Positions 24,721 to 36,327 of a stretch of 64,000 bases of DNA are shown in pieces. Each line of letters begins with the position of its first letter. Positions within the stretch are counted from its first letter, which is position 1. Below the pieces are notes generated by a model, which made no database searches, was not told the DNA's origin, and saw only the letters and a list, made by a program, of their open reading frames with translations. Source of the stretch: Cerrena zonata (lineage: Eukaryota > Basidiomycota > Agaricomycetes > Polyporales > Cerrenaceae); assembly GCA_038087015.1 (NCBI GenBank), contig JASBNA010000021.1:248001-312000 (forward strand), read 5' to 3'. The translations under genes and the position numbers were made by a program.

Positions 24721-25337
24721 AGGACCCCCGTCTATTCCCTAAGAGGTTATATCCCGCCTGCGGACGGATGTGGTCGTTTTGGACCCCTTATGTTGTAGTC
24801 TTTTGAGGACGGATTGGCCGAAATTTTGGCCGAGGTTGTATCCTCCGGCCCGACGAAAAAGCCTTTTGCGCACGGAGGTTATATCCCTCAAGAGGACGGA
24901 TCGACAGCAAATGGATTGGCACAAATATATGCGGTGCAAGTTGTGAGTATGTTCCAGCCTGCCTCCAGCCACAATGGCATGTATGTTTCAATTTGTTTGA
25001 ATGCAGTTACAAGTTACAACCTCGATATTGAGATAAAGTTTGGACAGTGCTCAATGTGGTTAAAATCAAGCAAAATTTTCAAAATAGTATGTGCCGTTTT
25101 TGATGTTGTATTCCACAAAAAGGACGGTTTGTGCCGGTTTCGATGTTGTATCCTCGCAAAGGACGAATCGTCCATACATCGAGCCTATATTCCAGTTTCG
25201 GACGAAAAGCGCCCACAAAATGCAGGTTATATCCCATTTCGGACGTCTGGACGCTAAAATGCAGAGGACGGATTGGCCCGAAAATTGAAATTTTGGGATA
25301 TAACCTCTTAGGGAATAGACGGGGGTCCTATATGATC
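24713..25337. mobile_element. 609-bp non-autonomous DNA transposon (hAT-like MITE) with target duplication
   Basis: The element proper is 24721..25329. Its first 35 bases (from AGGACCCCCGTC) and the reverse complement of its last 35 (25295..25329) are identical, including the internal end TTATATCCC. It is flanked by a perfect 8-bp direct repeat, ATATGATC, at 24713..24720 and 25330..25337. Eight-base target duplications are typical of hAT elements, so a non-autonomous hAT-like MITE is the best call. Perfect termini and target duplication indicate a recent insertion. A 147-codon frame inside (24814..25257) is not a transposase; it is made of the internal repeats described separately. The element sits between the promoters of two genes and disrupts neither. 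Confidence 0.9.
24744..25285. repeat. Degenerate internal repeat units of the short transposon
   Basis: A motif close to GTTRTATYCC, followed after 6-9 bases by GGACGRA, recurs along the element, for example near 24745, 24834, 24882, 25103, 25144, 25180 and 25223. Partial units (GAGGACGGATTGGCC) lie near 24800 and 25265. Units are separated mostly by about 40-50 bases, apart from a gap between about 24920 and 25100. The outermost unit overlaps the terminal repeat. Such subterminal repeats are where transposase binds in hAT and related elements; that role is inferred here. Confidence 0.7.
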
Positions 25338-25714
25338 CTTCCAGATTATCCCCATTACTGGCATTTGTAGATACAGAGCAGCGAGGGATGCTACGCTAGA
25401 CGAGGCCTACCACGTCTTTGTTGCTGTATGTACTACTATATAGACCTTTCCTAGATTGATAACATCCACCTCTTCAGGTTCTGAGCTTTACGCTTCAGCT
25501 GCATGTTTGATCTAGCTTTGAAATCTGAGCATTGATCTTTATCGACTCATACATTGTCTGAAGCAATGTCTATATAGCAGCAATATTGGAATTTGGCAGG
25601 AACTTCGGGACTTTCATTCATCGGAAACAACCGGACTGATCCACGTCGAAGTCCCATAGCCGGCCAGCACCAACTTGACAGCCTGCGACCACCACCATCT
25701 TATTCTCGTCCAAA
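25338..25714. other. Short intergenic stretch
   Basis: Sequence between the transposon and the start of the 253-residue gene, presumably its promoter. A frame at 25593..25805 overlaps the gene start in another register and is not supported. Confidence 0.4.
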
Positions 25715-26545
25715 ATGTCTGCTCCAATCACTGTTCGGGATGATATGTTGGCTACAGTCCGAAGTCAATTCCCTACCTATGTTCCCAGCAACGACTTTGA
25801 GTTAGATAACATCTATCGATTCGTACTGCATGCTCCTCCGGATTACTCAGCTGCAGACATTGAAAAATGGCTTAAAGAGAATGCAATGACGATGGAGTGT
25901 ACCCAGGAATTCTTGGCAGCTTACACCATTGCGCTCGACAGCCTTTGTGCCTCGAGCGGGGTACGTTATTTCTGTATCAATATTAGCAGACGTCATACTC
26001 AGATATTTCCTGCCGTTCCACCATTGTAGATGAAGCCGCCCAGCTCAGCCACACAGGACGACGGTGTTATCCTCATCCAGATCCCAGACAGCAAATACTC
26101 CATACGTCTCTTCCCTGGGTCTGACATAACGACGCACTTTATGGACTATGTGCTCACGGATACTGGAAACCCAGCCGACGAGGCATTTGCGCTATATCGG
26201 CTATACCAAATCTCGGACTGGGATGTTGAGCACGAACCTGAAGAGGTGATCACTATAGAGGACGCATTGGGGGCCTTCTGTTACAAGGGAGAACAAAGAT
26301 ATATTTTAACGAACGAGAACAAATACCATGTCAAGCGGTCTGACGAGGAGGACTCAACGGAGCCAACAACATTCGAAGTACCCTACTGTAGAATGCCCAT
26401 GAATGTGGATATCGATTTGGGATCCCATCCGAACGTTCAGATGAATCCCAACATCAAGTCTCTCGTAAGGAATGTCGAGGCCGCAACGGCGCTTGCGGCT
26501 CGTATACGTCCGTGGCAAGTACTAGCAGGTAGTGACCAGTGCTAG
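25715..26545 (+). CDS. Hypothetical protein, 253 residues
   Basis: Two exons: 25715..25960 and 26030..26545; 762 nt. The intron (69 nt, GTACGT..TTGTAG) joins in phase 0. The protein begins MSAPITVRDDMLATVRSQ and is acidic overall, with no signal peptide or membrane segment. Exon 1 has an Asp/Glu-rich, probably helical region (SAADIEKWLKENAMTMEC). Exon 2 looks like alternating strands and loops (DDGVILIQIPDSKYSIRLFPG, then GEQRYILTNENKYHVKRSDEED). I do not recognise a family. The coding frame has good amino-acid texture and clean splice sites, so I believe the gene is real. Cytosolic location is only an inference from the lack of targeting signals. Confidence 0.65.
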
Positions 26546-26816
26546 CGAGGCCTGAGTACTGAGTACTGAGTATTGATGCACAGTGATGGAGAACGGTGGA
26601 AACTTATTGGTTGCTTAACATCAATGTCGTTTGATATGCTGTACTTGAATATGTAGTGAGGCTTGGTTTGTGGACTTCGGGATCATATTTTGGAATAAGT
26701 ACGACATTTTATTATGATCTGGGAGAGAACAATCAAATTCCGTTAGCCACTCTGTCGGAGGTACATACTTCGAGTCATGAACGTACATATAATAAAAGTG
26801 TCCTGGAGGTTTACTG

Positions 26817-28143
26817 TCATTTAAACCTGTATGATTCCGCTGGTACGTCGATGGCTCTGACCTTTGACTCGAAGCCGGAATGGGATAGCATCTTAGCAGA
26901 TGTAGCCCCTTCGACATATGTTCCTTGGCCTGAAAGCTCCATCAATCCCAAGCTATCCACATACGTAGTACCTTCCTCCCTATCCACTAGGTTCGTCTTG
27001 ATCGACGCAAACTGAACATCAGGGCCTGACTTGAAGTCACCGAATCTCTGTGGTTGTGATGTTCGAAATACTGATACGTCTTCCTCGATGAGACCCATTT
27101 TCAGAAGTCGATAAACCCTGCATACCATTGCATTTTGTAATGCAACGTTGGGCATGGTAAGTGTAGCGCGGATGGCCGGTGAGAAGGCTGATTTGAGTAG
27201 GACGACGACGCAGAATATGTTGACTCCCACAGTTACTCTGGAAGGGCACATGCTGGTCAGTATGACTCTATGCTAGCCTTACGATACGGAAATGTGGCTC
27301 GAAGGACTTACAGATAGTATAATTGTCCAGTTTGCAGAATGGCACGGGAGATTCGACCCATTTCGCAGCCATTCAAGAACGACTTGAAACGGCCTTTGAA
27401 CGAATCAGCGAACCCGTAGCAGACGAGTCGGATGGATATTGTGATAAACACAATCGTATCAAAGGATGCGACGGTAATGAACCCCACAGAGCTGAGCCGA
27501 TTAACGTCGACTGTTATGCATATATTCCCAGGAACCCTTATTGCGGTCGAACCGAAGGGTTGTGTGAATGCCCCGAGAGTTGAGAGCCATAAGACCGCAA
27601 AGATGGAACAGACGATGGGGGCATGACGAAAGACCGCCTGTGCACGAAGGAAAAAGAGGAAGGAGTTTAAGGGGAGGGCAATTGCACCGAACCAGCAGAT
27701 GACTTGACCGACAGCTGCACATTTATATTCGTCCCCGGCAGCTGGATTACAAACACGCTTATAAGGAAAATAGGGCTAACTCTCTGTCATGATACGTACC
27801 TATAAACGCGAGAGAAGCACCGAGGAAACCACCAGTTGAAACTCTGGATACGATGGATATTAGTTCTGATAGACCGACGACAGGGGGGTTAAGAATACGC
27901 ACCGTGCCAGAATATAGATAATGTCCGGCAGAGCGAACCTGTGCTTTGCGAAAATACTAATTTCATCTGGAGTAGAGATGATCAAATCCCAACACCAAGC
28001 CTACGAGAAACATTTGTCATTACCGAGCACTACTATAAGAGTAGGAATAATTTGCGTACCGATACCACCGAGGCCGCGAGGTAATTTGCAATTTGTAGAG
28101 TGAAGATATCATTGACGGTAAGCTGAAAAGGAGCGTCGGCCAT
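26817..28143 (-). CDS. Seven-helix membrane protein, family member G (divergent, long tail)
   Basis: Exons, complement: 28060..28143, 27903..28000, 27800..27843, 27312..27741, 26817..27252; 1092 nt, 363 residues, the longest of the set. Landmarks persist in altered form: AWCWDLIIS, IIYILAR, a Cys in EYKCAAVGQVICWFG, NICITVDVNRLSS, GQLYYL and NAMVCRVYRLLK. The final exon is 436 nt and gives a tail of about 90 residues after the last helix, with FRTSQPQRFGDF and a Ser/Thr/Glu-rich end. A long cytosolic tail with many Ser/Thr could be a phosphorylation or adaptor site, which is inference. It stands alone, about 3.5 kb from F and on the opposite strand. Confidence 0.8.
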
Positions 28144-30944
28144 ATCAACAAAACGAAGACGGCGTCTTGATCTTACATCCTCCTTTGGAGCCCGCAACGG
28201 TATTTAATGACATCTAAGATGAGGCGTAAGAGTGGAGATGGTTCACTCAAAGACTCCTGAGCCGCCCTAACAGCTTGGGCTTCGTGTTATCTTGAGAGAA
28301 CTTGGAGGTATGAGAGGATTCTTGTATATAGGGCGTCGGGTTTCCTGATGCTGCGAACAAGTTGACGAGTGTACGGTATTGTGCTCTTCGAAAACACGAG
28401 GTCGGGCCGCCTTCTTCCTCGTCAGATTGTTTGAGGTCACCAACGAGCGCACTAACAGCCTGTCTATTTCGATCATGAAGAGGTTTTGGTTACACACAGA
28501 TAGGTCCATGAGAACGCCCATTTAAAGTGGCTATCAGAGACGTATCAATATACATTCGTGAGGATTATAATAAGTGGACTTACACTTGCCCAAGTACGTC
28601 ATTTGGAAGCCATATATTAAATATCGTGCTAAAGACCCTTCTAGCCACTGCCATCGGTCGTCTTGTTCCCGATATGAGGTATATCCCAAACAGTGGACGT
28701 GCAGTTTTGTGGCGCTGTTGGGAGGGAAGAGGACTGGTGGGATGGAGTTGGGAGTATTTTCAACGCATCATGGTTGAGACACCTAGTCTCTAGTTCCAAC
28801 TAAGCCGCGGTCGTCAAAGATATACTGTCTCGGAGGCTCCAGATACTAACGCTGCCGTTAGGTCGCCTCTGTCTTCTAACTCAGATCGCGCACGTTTGTT
28901 ATCTGGGATATTGAGAACCGCAAGGTTCTCTAGCTGGTTCAAAGAAGGAATTACTTGATTGCCCGGCCGCCATAGTTGTCTATAGATGAGTGCAGGTTTC
29001 TGGTCTGAGCATCATTGTTTCTGTTATGGGTTTACCCATAGGTATAGAGCAACTATAGTGTATCGCATTGAGTGAAGTTTGCTGCAACAAGTTCCAGAAA
29101 GTAGAGATACGGCCGTCCCCGGGTACTTTCTTGGGCTATTTTTTACGAGGCAACCGTGAGTTTTGGTCCGAATTTTGAAGTGCGTCACCAAATATAAAGC
29201 AAGAACCATTCGTCAATTATTCACAGTAAATCACATCGGTCAGGTAATACATGTCTAGATATCAAACGGTGAGCTTTGCTGAATGTATACGGCGAGAGGT
29301 AATAGGTGAAAACTCACTAATCACTTACAAGAACCTCGGTGGCAGTATCTCGCTTGATAACCTATATCATACATAGAAATGAACAGTCGTCACGATCTTT
29401 TTCGGGGATTTGACGTTAGCGGAGGTCGGTGCAACGATGTCCGAAATCATTTCTATTGAGTAGAGAATCTAGAAGGTGAAAAAAAGACAAGTCCTTCACA
29501 ACAACATTCCTCCTCATTCACACCGTATTCACACACGGTGACACTCGTCTCAGAAGCCGAAGTAGGCCAACATCAACATCGACACTAACAACCACTCCAT
29601 CATACCTAGAGTACCGGTGACCGCACATGGATGGGTAAAGATCAGTAGAGTGACAGCTCTAAAGAGATGAACAAATGTTTTAGCAGGGTATAGGTGAACT
29701 TTTCCCGTCGTGGGATGGGCGAATTGGATTTGTCCTGCACAGCAAAGATGCAAAAAATGATAAAGCAGGATGTGAAGCTGTGTTGCCAGAATTGAAAATA
29801 TACATTCGCTTGACGGTTTCTGTCCATCGGCAGCACCGCACTAGATTGAACACCAGAGATTTCGTTCTCATTATGATCGAGAAGTCAATGAAGCGAAGAG
29901 GATTGCTTTTCGCCAAGAAACTTCGGCAGGAGTGGGCTGCAGGCGAGGGTACCGAAGATAGAACAGTCTGAGCTTGTCAAGGATGACATACGACCGCAAA
30001 TACGCTATACGGGCATAGTGCGACACGAGTTTGAAGCCTAGACGGCGAGCGACGTGGCCTTGACTTCGTTGACCGCCAGATGGCAGGAAGTCGGTGATAT
30101 GGCTTGGCCACTTGACTTTGAGCGGTTAGCAGGCGGCCGATGAGTATGAAAAATGAATGCAACGATGGTATTGAATATTAGAATTGAAGGTATCACGGAC
30201 AACCGGAGATGTTACAGGGATACTAGTGTTTCAAACATCGACTCTGAGAAGAGAGACGATTGGAATTTGAACGTTGAACATCCGGTCACGACAACCAGCG
30301 TGGGCACAAACGTATGTAACGTCTGTCAAAGTGCAGGGATAGATGTCCGAGCGAGAGAACAGAACGACGACGTTTTGAAAGGGACAACGTAAATTGCCAG
30401 TCAGATGGACCAGGTACGAAGATTCGGCAAGGCAAACTGCGGGGATGCAACGGCTATCTGTGCGATTTGACCAATAATAACGCGGTGCTCAGGGGCAGAA
30501 CTAAACATATCGGGGTGGCTCTCACAACTCCGCTGGAATTCTATTGGTTTAGTGCGGTGTATGTGCCTCGTATGGGTTACAGGAGATTAGGATGAATCTG
30601 AGAAAACATGGGCTTTGATAGGATGAGTTCAGCCGGATCAGAGAACATAATATTGCATTGCAACTATCCGCAGCGGAAAGAGAATGTTTGTCGATGGTGT
30701 CAAGTCAGGTAGAAAATGCGGTTATACGTCCAAACCAACTCCTTCTTTGCTTCCCAAACCTAATCTCGCCGCTCTTTCCGCCTTAGTCTCTCCTTCGCCA
30801 CCCTACATTCCTTGGGACACACCCCTTGCTTTCTCCTTTCTGTTCTGTATACTAATCTCGCCAGGGAATCACGGAAGTAGGCTCTAGCCATACACTTGGT
30901 ATCACTGCTCAGCCGTCTACCTCTGTGAAGGAGACTACATTCCT
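28144..30944. other. Long stretch without a supported gene
   Basis: About 2.8 kb. Minus-strand frames at 28267..28521, 29550..29753 and 29680..29916 and plus-strand frames at 28527..28793 and 30153..30392 are open for 60-88 codons, but I could not link them by splice sites or find motifs. The frame ending at 29550 finishes with a hydrophobic run (MMEWLLVSMLMLAYFGF) that might belong to a small membrane protein. The last few hundred bases become pyrimidine-rich on the plus strand, as in many fungal promoters, ahead of the gene at 30945. Confidence 0.35.
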
Positions 30945-32818
30945 ATGGCCATTACAAGAACACGGACGCTACGTGACGCAGTGCTCATACTTGTAGGTGC
31001 AACATGTATGCACCTGGCGTCCAGCTTCATGGGCACCGTCACCGACCAGTTCTCGGGCGACATCATCGTCAACACCCACTTCAACTCGCCCGACAAGATT
31101 GCTGGCCAACTCCCAGTCGCCGATGAGCCTACTGTAAAAGACACCCTCCTCGATCACATATACAGCCAAGAGACACCTCTCCTCCCGCCATCACATACAC
31201 GACCTGACGTTAGCTATGACTTTCCGGAAACGACCCTTGACTCACATGCACCAGGCTGGTCTGTATTCAGCAACCTCTACATGTCCAATGGGACTCTCTT
31301 CATCGTCACAAACTCACCGCCGTCCACGTTCCCCGACATCAAATTCATAACCTCCACAGGCGCACCAGCAGAGAACACTCCAGAGAACATCGCTGCCCGC
31401 ATGCCCACCTCCGCCGACATGGACTTTATAACCCCAGAACAAGCACGCGACCGCTGGGGGCCTCTTGAGCCCGACGCAAAGAACCGTGTCTGGTCCGTCG
31501 AGGGAAACACCTTCCTCTTCAACGACCCCTCCCAGTTCCTCGATCACTACTACCACTTCTGTGCTGAGTTGCTTTTCGGTGCTTGGGCAGCCTGGAGTGG
31601 TGCACACAACGCCCACGTCGACCCGTCCTCCGCACACCTGACCACCGCGCCAAACGTCGATCGAGCCATCTTTGCACACGCCGACGCCAAAGGCTGGCGA
31701 GACAAACCCGGCTTCAACTCGTACTTCCTTCGTGCTGCCTTTCCCTCGCTTACTGTTGAAATTCAATCAGACTGGGAAGACAGGATCGCGTCAACGTCGG
31801 CTTCGGGGTATCATGCGCGGGCCTGGCATTTCGACAAGGTGCTTTTCGCTGATCGGTCGGCAGCTTTCAGAGGAGAAGTCTGTGGAGCTCAGGTCCATCG
31901 AACAGCAGGAGAAGCAATACATTACATGCACCGAGTAGGCAACTTGACGAAGCTCTGGTGGGAGCCTGTCCGACGGGGTGTTCTTCGGTTCGCAGGGGTG
32001 GACGACGAAACGTTGGATATCGGAGTGAGAGCAGAGGAGGGCGCATTGGCTAAGGTGAAGAAACCTGTGCTAGGGGGAGAGGTGGCGAAGAGACAAGAGA
32101 TTGTGGTGACGTACATCAGTCGACAGGGCGCACGAAGACATCTGATTGAAGAGCATCACGACGCACTGGCCCAAGCACTCGAGGAAATGTGCACCGCACA
32201 CGGCTGGGAGCTGAATATCGTCATGGCAGAGAGGTTGACGAAGGACGAGCAGGTCGAGTTGATGGCACGGACGACGGTGAGTTTTATATGTTTACTCGAA
32301 CACGAGCCGCAGTGAGCTCATGCGGTGCTCATTCTTCCAGATCTTGTTAGGTGTGCACGGAAACGGACTTACGGTAAGCCGAAGCCGTCTCTGGCCCTCG
32401 AAACGTCACTAACAACCGTTTTGCCTTTCCCTCTCTCGCGTGGGTTTCATGTCCCTCTGTAGCACCTCATCCTCATGTCCCCCACGCCCATCTCGACCGT
32501 CATCGAGATCTTCTATCCTAAAGGCTTCGCACACGACTATGAATGGACGACTCGGGGGATGGGTATGAAGCATTTTGCCGTCCAAAACGACACGTGAGTT
32601 TCCGCAGCCTGCATCACTTACTCTTAATGCTAAATTTCAATCATAATAGGTATTATACGCATCCGAACCTCCCTTGGGTCGATTATCCCGAAGGGTTCCA
32701 AGGGACGGAGATTCCAGTCCATGCACCTACTGTGGTCAAGATTATTGAAGACCGAGTAGCGGGGTATCTCCCCAATACTGATCTTCTTCTGCCTATCAAC
32801 AGGTTCAACTACTCGTAA
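30945..32818 (+). CDS. GT61-type (DUF563) glycosyltransferase, type II membrane protein
   Basis: Four exons: 30945..32276, 32341..32373, 32463..32593, 32650..32818; 1665 nt, 554 residues. An N-terminal hydrophobic segment (about residues 9-30, VLILVGATCMHLASSFMG) acts as signal anchor, so the enzyme should face the Golgi or ER lumen. FLDHYYHFCAELLFGAWAAW and the GVHGNGLTHLILMSP block, split over exons 2 and 3, are hallmarks of the GT61/DUF563 fold (compare GVHGAGLTN in other members). The C-terminus reads YYTHPNLPWVDYPEGF. GT61 members transfer xylose, GlcNAc or other sugars to glycoproteins or polysaccharides; donor and acceptor cannot be read here. Coding sequence is richer in G+C than its surroundings and all junctions are in phase. 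Confidence 0.87.
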
Positions 32819-33526
32819 GAGTAGTGTCTTGTTTCACGACTGCCTTGACAATTCTTCCCCACCATCACCATCACTATGATTGAACCCTACCTGTAACGTT
32901 TCAATGTTTCGACACACAAACACTAGTTGTCCTCGCACACGCATACCATTCATTACCTCATACCACTCATTTTTTGTTTCGTAGTATACTTATTCTTCGG
33001 TTTTTCGTGTCGCATTTTTTTCACCTTTTGGTCTTCGTTGTGTAATTTTTTCTTCTTTCTGGTGTAGTTCACTTTTGAACAATTGTACACTAGTTACCGG
33101 GCTCAGTCGCCGAATTCAGACGACTTTGGTCCATGTCCCTGCATAATTACGCCACCGACATGAACTATTTCCAAAACTCTTCCCCGTACGTCGTGAGTGG
33201 AGTTACAACTACGCCAGGGTGGTTACGATATACATGACACCAAGAGCTCTTGGTTCATGGCATGATCGCCAGAACAACACTGGTTGCATATATACCTCCC
33301 GGTAATGTGTCTTTCTCTCGATGAAGAAACATTTGTAGAGTGTCATATCCGCCGATTTATCCTGGAAGACCATTGTAAGGGATACATTTGTGTGTACCCA
33401 TCAGTCTCGGCCTGACTAAGGTTTGCTTGTTGCCAGTACTTTCCAGCCATTATCGTCATTATCGCAAACGGGGTCCAATTAATAGAGTACAATATGATGT
33501 CAATAGTCGTGCATTGAGTAGGTCTC
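32819..33526. other. 3' region of the glycosyltransferase and intergenic stretch
   Basis: About 0.7 kb with T-rich runs at about 32970-33065, consistent with a 3' untranslated region and polyadenylation area on the plus strand. The converging gene on the minus strand ends at 33527. No gene seen. Confidence 0.4.
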
Positions 33527-34825
33527 CTACTCCACTCGACCATGGATATATACGAGTTGTCTGGGTATCCGATGAGTGGCCCAAAGCCACGTTTTGATAG
33601 TCTCGCTCATCTGAGCGAGGAACTGGGTCTCCGCGTCACAATCCTGCACGAAGTATATTTCCCTCACGCCGGGTGGGGTAGAACCGGGACCTTGAGGTAT
33701 AACTCTGCGCAGAGATCGTGCAATCTCCTGCCAGATCTCAGAGGTCTCGAAGCTATCATATCGTGGATTGTATAACACGTCGAAGGAGATCTTTTTGAGT
33801 ATCGGACGAGGGTTCTCCGCGCTTATGGCAAACCTGCTGATAAGCCGAGGCACCCATTTCCATCTCAGAGGATGTCGACAGAATCGACGGCGATGAGAAC
33901 AGCAACAGCACTGTGAGAGCTTCAGACGAAGAGATTTGAGCTGACGTAGGTACGTGGGTTGAAAAGCTTGTATGTTTTCTGGTCAAAGGTTTAGTATATA
34001 GTAGTTGAGGAGTCATGATGGAGCACCTACCCGTCAGCGCGTTTTCTTCCTCCGTGCCCACAGTGCAAGAGAAATCTAGTTCCAAATGTTGTAGATTCGC
34101 GAAGTAGTGCGTGAATGTGACTGCCTGTCGGATCATATCGACTCTTTTAATACGAAGTTCGATAGTCGTGATCCACGCTCTGGTAGCATCAGCGTAAGGG
34201 CAGAGAGACCATTTGCTGTCATTCAAGAATCTCGTGTTTTCGCCCAAGATCCTAACAGCTCGAAGAGTAGGGAGCATATAGATCCACGGCCAGAGCGAGC
34301 AGTACGTAGGATCTAGCATGCAGTCGAATAGTCTCAGCTCCTGTGGACCAGGTTTCAGGCGATCAGAACCAGGGATGGACCAGAGACGTGGATTGGGATA
34401 GAGGTCGCAGTGTAGTTCGCGGTATTCATACAGGTCGACATGTTTGACGGACAGGTACTTTTTTTCCAGTAATTGAGCCAGACTTTCGAGAATGGTTGAG
34501 TTGAAGAGTTCGTTCGATGGGTGAGAATAGAGACATGTTGTTTCTATCGTGTCAAGGTTGCGAGTCCAGTCGGGTAACGACCTGGCCTCAAGTTGGAGCT
34601 CGTCAAGCTCCTCGATGATATGTTTGATATGCAATTGGCTCTCAAGAACAAGGCTATATCGGCCATATTCTTCTTTGAGACCATATTCAGAATTCAAGTC
34701 CATTCTGCATGGATGAGGTTGAGTGAGATGCGAAGAAGGGGGTGTGGCGCTGGAACTCACTTTGACTTTGACTTCAAGGAAGGTGGGGGAAGAGGATTAC
34801 GGTGTCGGAGAGGAAGTCGAGACAT
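33527..34825 (-). CDS. F-box/LRR-like hypothetical protein
   Basis: Exons, complement: 34761..34825, 34031..34704, 33527..33966; 1179 nt, 392 residues. The first exon gives a basic leader (MSRLPLRHRNPLPPPSLKSK) ending at a GTGAGT donor. The body has leucine-rich segments spaced as in fungal LRR proteins: LKPGPQELRLFDCML, LPTLRAVRILGE, ANLQHLELDFSC, LRQLKSLRLKLSQ, and near the end VREIYFVQDCDAETQ. I see no convincing F-box helix set at the N-terminus, so the F-box part is only suggested by the overall likeness to basidiomycete F-box/LRR proteins. A Cys-rich patch (QCCCCSHRRRFC) lies just after the last intron. No membrane segments. An in-frame ATG at 34703 is an alternative start. Confidence 0.65.
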
Positions 34826-35167
34826 TTATATAGTCGTCGTCAACGTGTTATTGTCAAGTTCAACCAGAATTTGCCACTCGCAGCAACAAAGCGAGTCAAA
34901 AGGCCAGCACAACAAGTAAGTACAAGGTCAAGCCGCCGCTGGCAGTGGCGTCAAAAACTAAACAACTGAAGTACGCCTCTTCAACTTTCCATCAGACAAT
35001 CGGAAGCAACTGTTATGATTGTTCCCGAGATAAGTAGCGCTACATAGGTTGCTGTAGTATACACTATTTACTACATACAGCTGTCATATGCAGCAGTGGT
35101 GAGTTCATTGGATCCATTAATGAAGTTGGACGTGGACGCACATTCCATTATTTATGGCATTATTGCA
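34826..35167. other. Short intergenic stretch
   Basis: About 340 nt: promoter of the LRR-like gene and 3' region of membrane family member H. Nothing else seen. Confidence 0.4.
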
Positions 35168-36327
35168 TCAGCTTGAGATCATTGAGCTCTCAAGAGCGTT
35201 GCTGGTCTCGGATGTATGGACTGGAAGCTCGCAGAATCGCATGACTGACATCTGGAGGGATGTAGGTGGTGTATTGTCGTGTGTCCCAAGACGGAGTAAT
35301 CGAAATACTCGACATGCCATGGCATTCAAGAAAACGAGGCCAGCCACAATGACGATTCCCTGATATTGAAATAAAACCAGGGCTTCCAGGGGCACGAGAA
35401 ACTCTAATGAAATCACAGAGGTCTCGATGCCAACCATGGGACTAAGCATTGTCATAAATATTCCGTCGCCCGAAAAGTGTTTACCAACGTCACTTACAAG
35501 AAATAGAGTTGGCCTGTCCTCACAAGGGTCTTTGACACTGGCCCAATGTTTGTGCCGGTGAAAAAGATTATGACTCTCTCCCTGAAGTTAAGGGTTGGGT
35601 CTTGAGCCAAGATCCGATACGAGATCGAGACGAATATTGTGAAATCGAAGACACCAATAGTCAACGAAGGGATAGATCCAAGCCTGCTGATATTTGTAAT
35701 AATACAGAGACCGTGTAATTCAGAGGTCTCTGCAGTGAATGAAAACGGAAGCACCAGCAAACTGATAGTGGTTAAACCCCATAGCAGACTAAACGTCAGC
35801 TTTGCTAATTTTGAATCAAAGAACACGCTGTTAACTCGGAGGAGGAAGAGTAAAGTACTGAAGCTGCCTGCGCCAGCACCAAGCCAGCAAGTTGCGTGAA
35901 TCATTCCGTTGCAGTCTCCGTGTGGTAACACTGATGGTCAAATTCGGGTTCAATTGGTAGGCAGATCATTTTATAACGATGATGATGATACACATACAAT
36001 CAACCGCGAGAGCAAATGATAATGCCAATCCAGTGAGCAATCTGTGCGTCAAAGTAAGGTCAATGACCTGAAGATATCATCCCCGAGTCGACCAGTGTCG
36101 TACCTAGACAGTACATAGACAATGTCGACCATTCTGACAGCACGATCAGCGAAGACGTTGATTTCGTCAGAAAGTGACACCAATGCGTCCCATGTCCAGA
36201 TCTAAAGAATCCTCTCATCAGACTCGATAGTATGACAAGAGCTATGTCTTCCACTCACGCTGATATTGACACAATGCAAGTGTCTTGCGATGAATATGTG
36301 ATGAGTTTCGTCCAGTGTCAACAGCAT
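35168..36327 (-). CDS. Seven-helix membrane protein, family member H
   Basis: Exons, complement: 36259..36327, 36104..36201, 35998..36041, 35498..35930, 35168..35441; 918 nt, 305 residues. Landmarks: MLLTLDETHHIFIARHLH, IWTWDALVSLSDEIN, VYVLSR, PHGDCNGMIHATCWLG, HGLCIITNISRLGS, GQLYFL, PMVGIETSV and NAMACRVFRLLRLG. It carries the consensus version of nearly every motif, so it is a good reference for the family. It shares a 69-nt first exon and many residues with D. The tail after the last helix (about 40 residues) is Ser/Thr-rich and ends ALESSMISS. It opens the second minus-strand block, followed upstream by I, J and K. Confidence 0.86.

Noticed and set aside
24814..25257. 147-codon open frame inside the short transposon
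   Set aside because: It is composed of the element's internal repeats, has no transposase motif, and the element is clearly non-autonomous.
24744..25285. CRISPR-like array of repeats
   Set aside because: Repeats are degenerate, lie within inverted termini with a target duplication, and the DNA is eukaryotic.
31314..31766. 150-codon minus-strand frame within the glycosyltransferase
   Set aside because: Antisense to a conserved GC-rich coding exon; its Gly/Val-rich translation is typical of such shadows.
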